37,769 bases of DNA from Gammaproteobacteria bacterium. GTDB taxonomy: Bacteria; Pseudomonadota; Gammaproteobacteria; GCA-2400775. The DNA lies in the NCBI GenBank assembly GCA_013151045.1, contig JAADIY010000049.1:1-37769 (forward strand). The letters run 5' to 3'. Positions 35,696 to 37,769 of the stretch are shown piece by piece (position 1 is the first letter of the stretch; every line of letters starts with the position of its first letter). Made by a program: the position numbers and the translations under genes. The notes beneath the pieces are model-generated. The model searched no databases and was not told where the DNA came from. It saw only the letters and a list, made by a program, of their open reading frames with translations.

Positions 35696-37769
35696 GTGAC
35701 AGGGTATAAATTCGTAAAACCATTCTATTTGATCGTTCTTTCTTTGTTCGTTATTCAAGCAATACACGGTATTGATGCCAATGCACAAGATATCGCAGCG
35801 ACAATCAATGGTGATAAGACATCCCCTAGCAGGCCCTTATTGTTTTGGGTCAATAATGACTACAATGTAGTCAATAACTCTGGAGCAATCAATACAAACC
35901 TCGTCAGATGTCCGCCGCAAAGCCTGACCGAACAAGTGTGTGAACAGTGGGATGAAATACCCAGAGTTCAAGCCGGCACTTTTATCACCAATACCAGCCC
36001 AAACAACCTCTCACGCATAGAATCAGAACGCGACCTCGAAGATTTTCAGCCGCTCTTAATCAGCTTACCCTTAGAAACCGACCTCAAAGGCATACCGCAA
36101 TTACCTGAAAATACGACCGTAAGCCTACGTGCCAATAACCTCAGTATTAACCTCTTTCGTGGTTTATGGAATCAAGGTAACGATTATTTAACCGATCAAA
36201 CCGTCATGCGTAATCAAGTTCGCGTCGCATTTGACTTTAATGGCGATGGCAGTGTGCTCAGCGATGAATTTCTCTATGCCTTTCCACTCAATAGCAATAA
36301 TGCTCAACAGGCAGAAAAAGTATTGAACCAACAAGACATCGACCGATTCTTTTCCCAAGGTAAACAAGCTAAATTCATATTTGAAGGGGTAGAAAGCTCC
36401 CCCTTAAGTTGCATCACCACCCCGCAAGACTGTTATTTAGAAATAGCCATAAAACGCGGAAACCAAATTCTCGCCTCAGAGCGTATTTACCTACAACTCT
36501 ATGATGTGAAACACTTTTATGATCACTACACCGTAGGTATAGGCCAAGCACAAAATGGTGCAACGGTAGCAGCCACCGCAACAAACCTACACACCACCAC
36601 CCTACCGCATCAATATATCAACATTCACAGTGGACTTGACCAAGGCTTTGAAGAAGACTACATCATGTTTGTCCACGGCTGGCGACTACCCTTCAGTGAA
36701 CGTATTCATTTTGCCGAAACCTCCTTCAAACGCTTATATCTTTCTGGATACCGCGGACGTTTTGGTACCTATACCTGGCCTACAGGATTCTTTGAATTGC
36801 CAGCGCATATTTATCGTGACAATGAACTAGTCGGCTTTTTACGCGGTAATGAACAAAACTATGGTGACAGCGAGGCGATGGCCAGAGCAGCAGGTGTACC
36901 CTTAACAAATTTATTAAACGCCTTAAATGCTACCAACAACGTCAATATTTTTGCACACAGTATGGGGAATGTAGTGGTCAGCGAGGCATTAAGGAACGCA
37001 GGTAGTACCCAAATTGTCGCTAACTATATTGCCTCGCAAGCAGCAGAAGTAGCAAGTGCTTATAACCAAGACGCTAACTGGATGGATTACACATTCGATG
37101 TAGACCCGGTACCAATTCTAGGGGATATTGACCGAGATTTTGAGCAATCGGCGCAAGGTGTGCTAGATGCCTGGTACTTCTCTAATCCAGGCGAACTGTT
37201 TAGCCAAGATACCGTGTTCGATATGCCACCTAACTTCTATACTTATGACGTGCCTGATGAACACGGACCAACTATACCTCTATTAGAGCGACGCACTGCA
37301 TCGCAAGCGCAAGAAAATTGGGGGCCCAATTATTACCACACAATAGGCCAAGCCGCAGGTAATATTATTAATTTCTATAATGTTGCTGATGCTGCGCTAG
37401 ACGCGTGGCGTTTTAATCAGATAACCAAACCCGATTTTCTAGGCGGCCCACGCTGGAATTATGAGCATTTCCAACAAAATGTAGAAATAGATTTAGTCCA
37501 AAATATATTCCGAAAAGATCCGCCTAACACTATCGAGTGGGAACTCACTACACCTATCAATACTGCTTCAGCAGAAATACTCGGCCATATTATCCCTGCA
37601 AGAACTGACTCACTTGGACAAAGCGCGCAAATTAATACTACGGGGATATCCGTAGTTGGAGATAACTTCTCACTTAGAGGGTTTATTCCCTCTGATAGAG
37701 CTTTTGGTCAATCTAATCAAGGCCATAGCGCACAGTTTTATTTTCATTTTTTAGGCAGAGAGAATTATT
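35696..37769 (+). CDS. Secreted alpha/beta hydrolase, 3' end beyond the window
   Basis: Open from GTG 35696 to the window edge, at least 691 residues without a stop. AAGGGAAAACCAAG precedes the GTG. A signal peptide (hydrophobic FYLIVLSLFVIQAI, cleavage likely after IDANA) exports it. An EF-hand-like loop DFNGDGSVLSDE spans 180-191. The hydrolase core has FVHGW (325-329, oxyanion side), nucleophile elbow AHSMGN with Ser422, and a possible catalytic His677 in GHSAQF. Four cysteines precede the core, two near 80-93 and two near 241-248. It is probably a large extracellular or periplasmic esterase/lipase-like enzyme. The substrate is unknown. ATA and AGA codons are more frequent than in the hem genes. 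Confidence 0.75.
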   Translation, partial: MTGYKFVKPFYLIVLSLFVIQAIHGIDANAQDIAATINGDKTSPSRPLLFWVNNDYNVVNNSGAINTNLVRCPPQSLTEQVCEQWDEIPRVQAGTFITNTSPNNLSRIESERDLEDFQPLLISLPLETDLKGIPQLPENTTVSLRANNLSINLFRGLWNQGNDYLTDQTVMRNQVRVAFDFNGDGSVLSDEFLYAFPLNSNNAQQAEKVLNQQDIDRFFSQGKQAKFIFEGVESSPLSCITTPQDCYLEIAIKRGNQILASERIYLQLYDVKHFYDHYTVGIGQAQNGATVAATATNLHTTTLPHQYINIHSGLDQGFEEDYIMFVHGWRLPFSERIHFAETSFKRLYLSGYRGRFGTYTWPTGFFELPAHIYRDNELVGFLRGNEQNYGDSEAMARAAGVPLTNLLNALNATNNVNIFAHSMGNVVVSEALRNAGSTQIVANYIASQAAEVASAYNQDANWMDYTFDVDPVPILGDIDRDFEQSAQGVLDAWYFSNPGELFSQDTVFDMPPNFYTYDVPDEHGPTIPLLERRTASQAQENWGPNYYHTIGQAAGNIINFYNVADAALDAWRFNQITKPDFLGGPRWNYEHFQQNVEIDLVQNIFRKDPPNTIEWELTTPINTASAEILGHIIPARTDSLGQSAQINTTGISVVGDNFSLRGFIPSDRAFGQSNQGHSAQFYFHFLGRENY

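Overview
The window is a chromosomal segment of a gammaproteobacterium. Most of it is conserved housekeeping sequence whose gene order resembles Pseudomonas and the Cellvibrionales: glyQ-glyS-gmhB-plsC-slyD; glnA, ntrB-ntrC; lptM-lysA; cyaA, argH, algZ-algR, hemC-hemD-hemX-hemY. Class I adenylate cyclase, the NtrB/NtrC pair, AlgZ/AlgR and the HemX/HemY pair all point to this class. Moderate GC and AT-rich intergenic DNA fit a marine Spongiibacteraceae/Cellvibrionales-like bacterium better than Pseudomonas itself; that placement is inference.

Layout. 1-2170 holds an accessory two-gene operon on the minus strand: a three-cysteine, phage Gp37/Gp68-type (DUF5131) protein followed by its usual partner TcmP, which looks like a SAM-methyltransferase fold plus a winged helix. 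A LexA-like box precedes the operon. 2170-2490 is non-coding: a structured, probably repeated element, a GTTACTTTTG/CAAAAGTAAC hairpin and two REP-like palindromes. 2502-7475 is a minus-strand cluster from glyQ to slyD: glycyl-tRNA synthetase, heptose phosphatase, lysophosphatidate acyltransferase and a SlyD-type isomerase. 7644-13499 is the nitrogen block: a conserved unknown protein, glnA with a sigma-54 promoter, an NtrC site and a leader hairpin, a DUF4124 protein, then ntrB-ntrC behind a perfect NtrC palindrome. 13543-18359 is a minus-strand run of small and membrane genes: an NTF2-like protein, ppnP, a DUF6122 protein, an RluA-type pseudouridine synthase, a small membrane protein, and a translationally coupled yjgN/M48 protease pair.

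18537-22390 carries a class 1B dihydroorotate dehydrogenase (no PyrK seen) divergent from trmL, then a 723-residue beta-propeller lipoprotein. 22432-26725 is lptM-lysA and cyaA. A PAS protein with a ruined GGDEF site (26964) converges on argH. 29337-35412 is algZ-algR-hemC-hemD-hemX-hemY, all plus strand with overlapping or tightly packed genes. From 35696 to the window end runs an unfinished gene for a large secreted alpha/beta hydrolase with an EF-hand-like loop.

The genes most likely to belong to something poorly described are the DUF5131/TcmP pair with its LexA-like box and flanking structured element. The glnA leader hairpin, the orphan class 1B PyrD, the inactive GGDEF protein, the yjgN/M48 pair and the terminal hydrolase are secondary leads. 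Non-ATG starts are frequent (GTG for DUF5131, glyS, lysA, cyaA, argH, hemX and the hydrolase; TTG for hemD). I saw no tRNA, rRNA, CRISPR array or intact insertion sequence.
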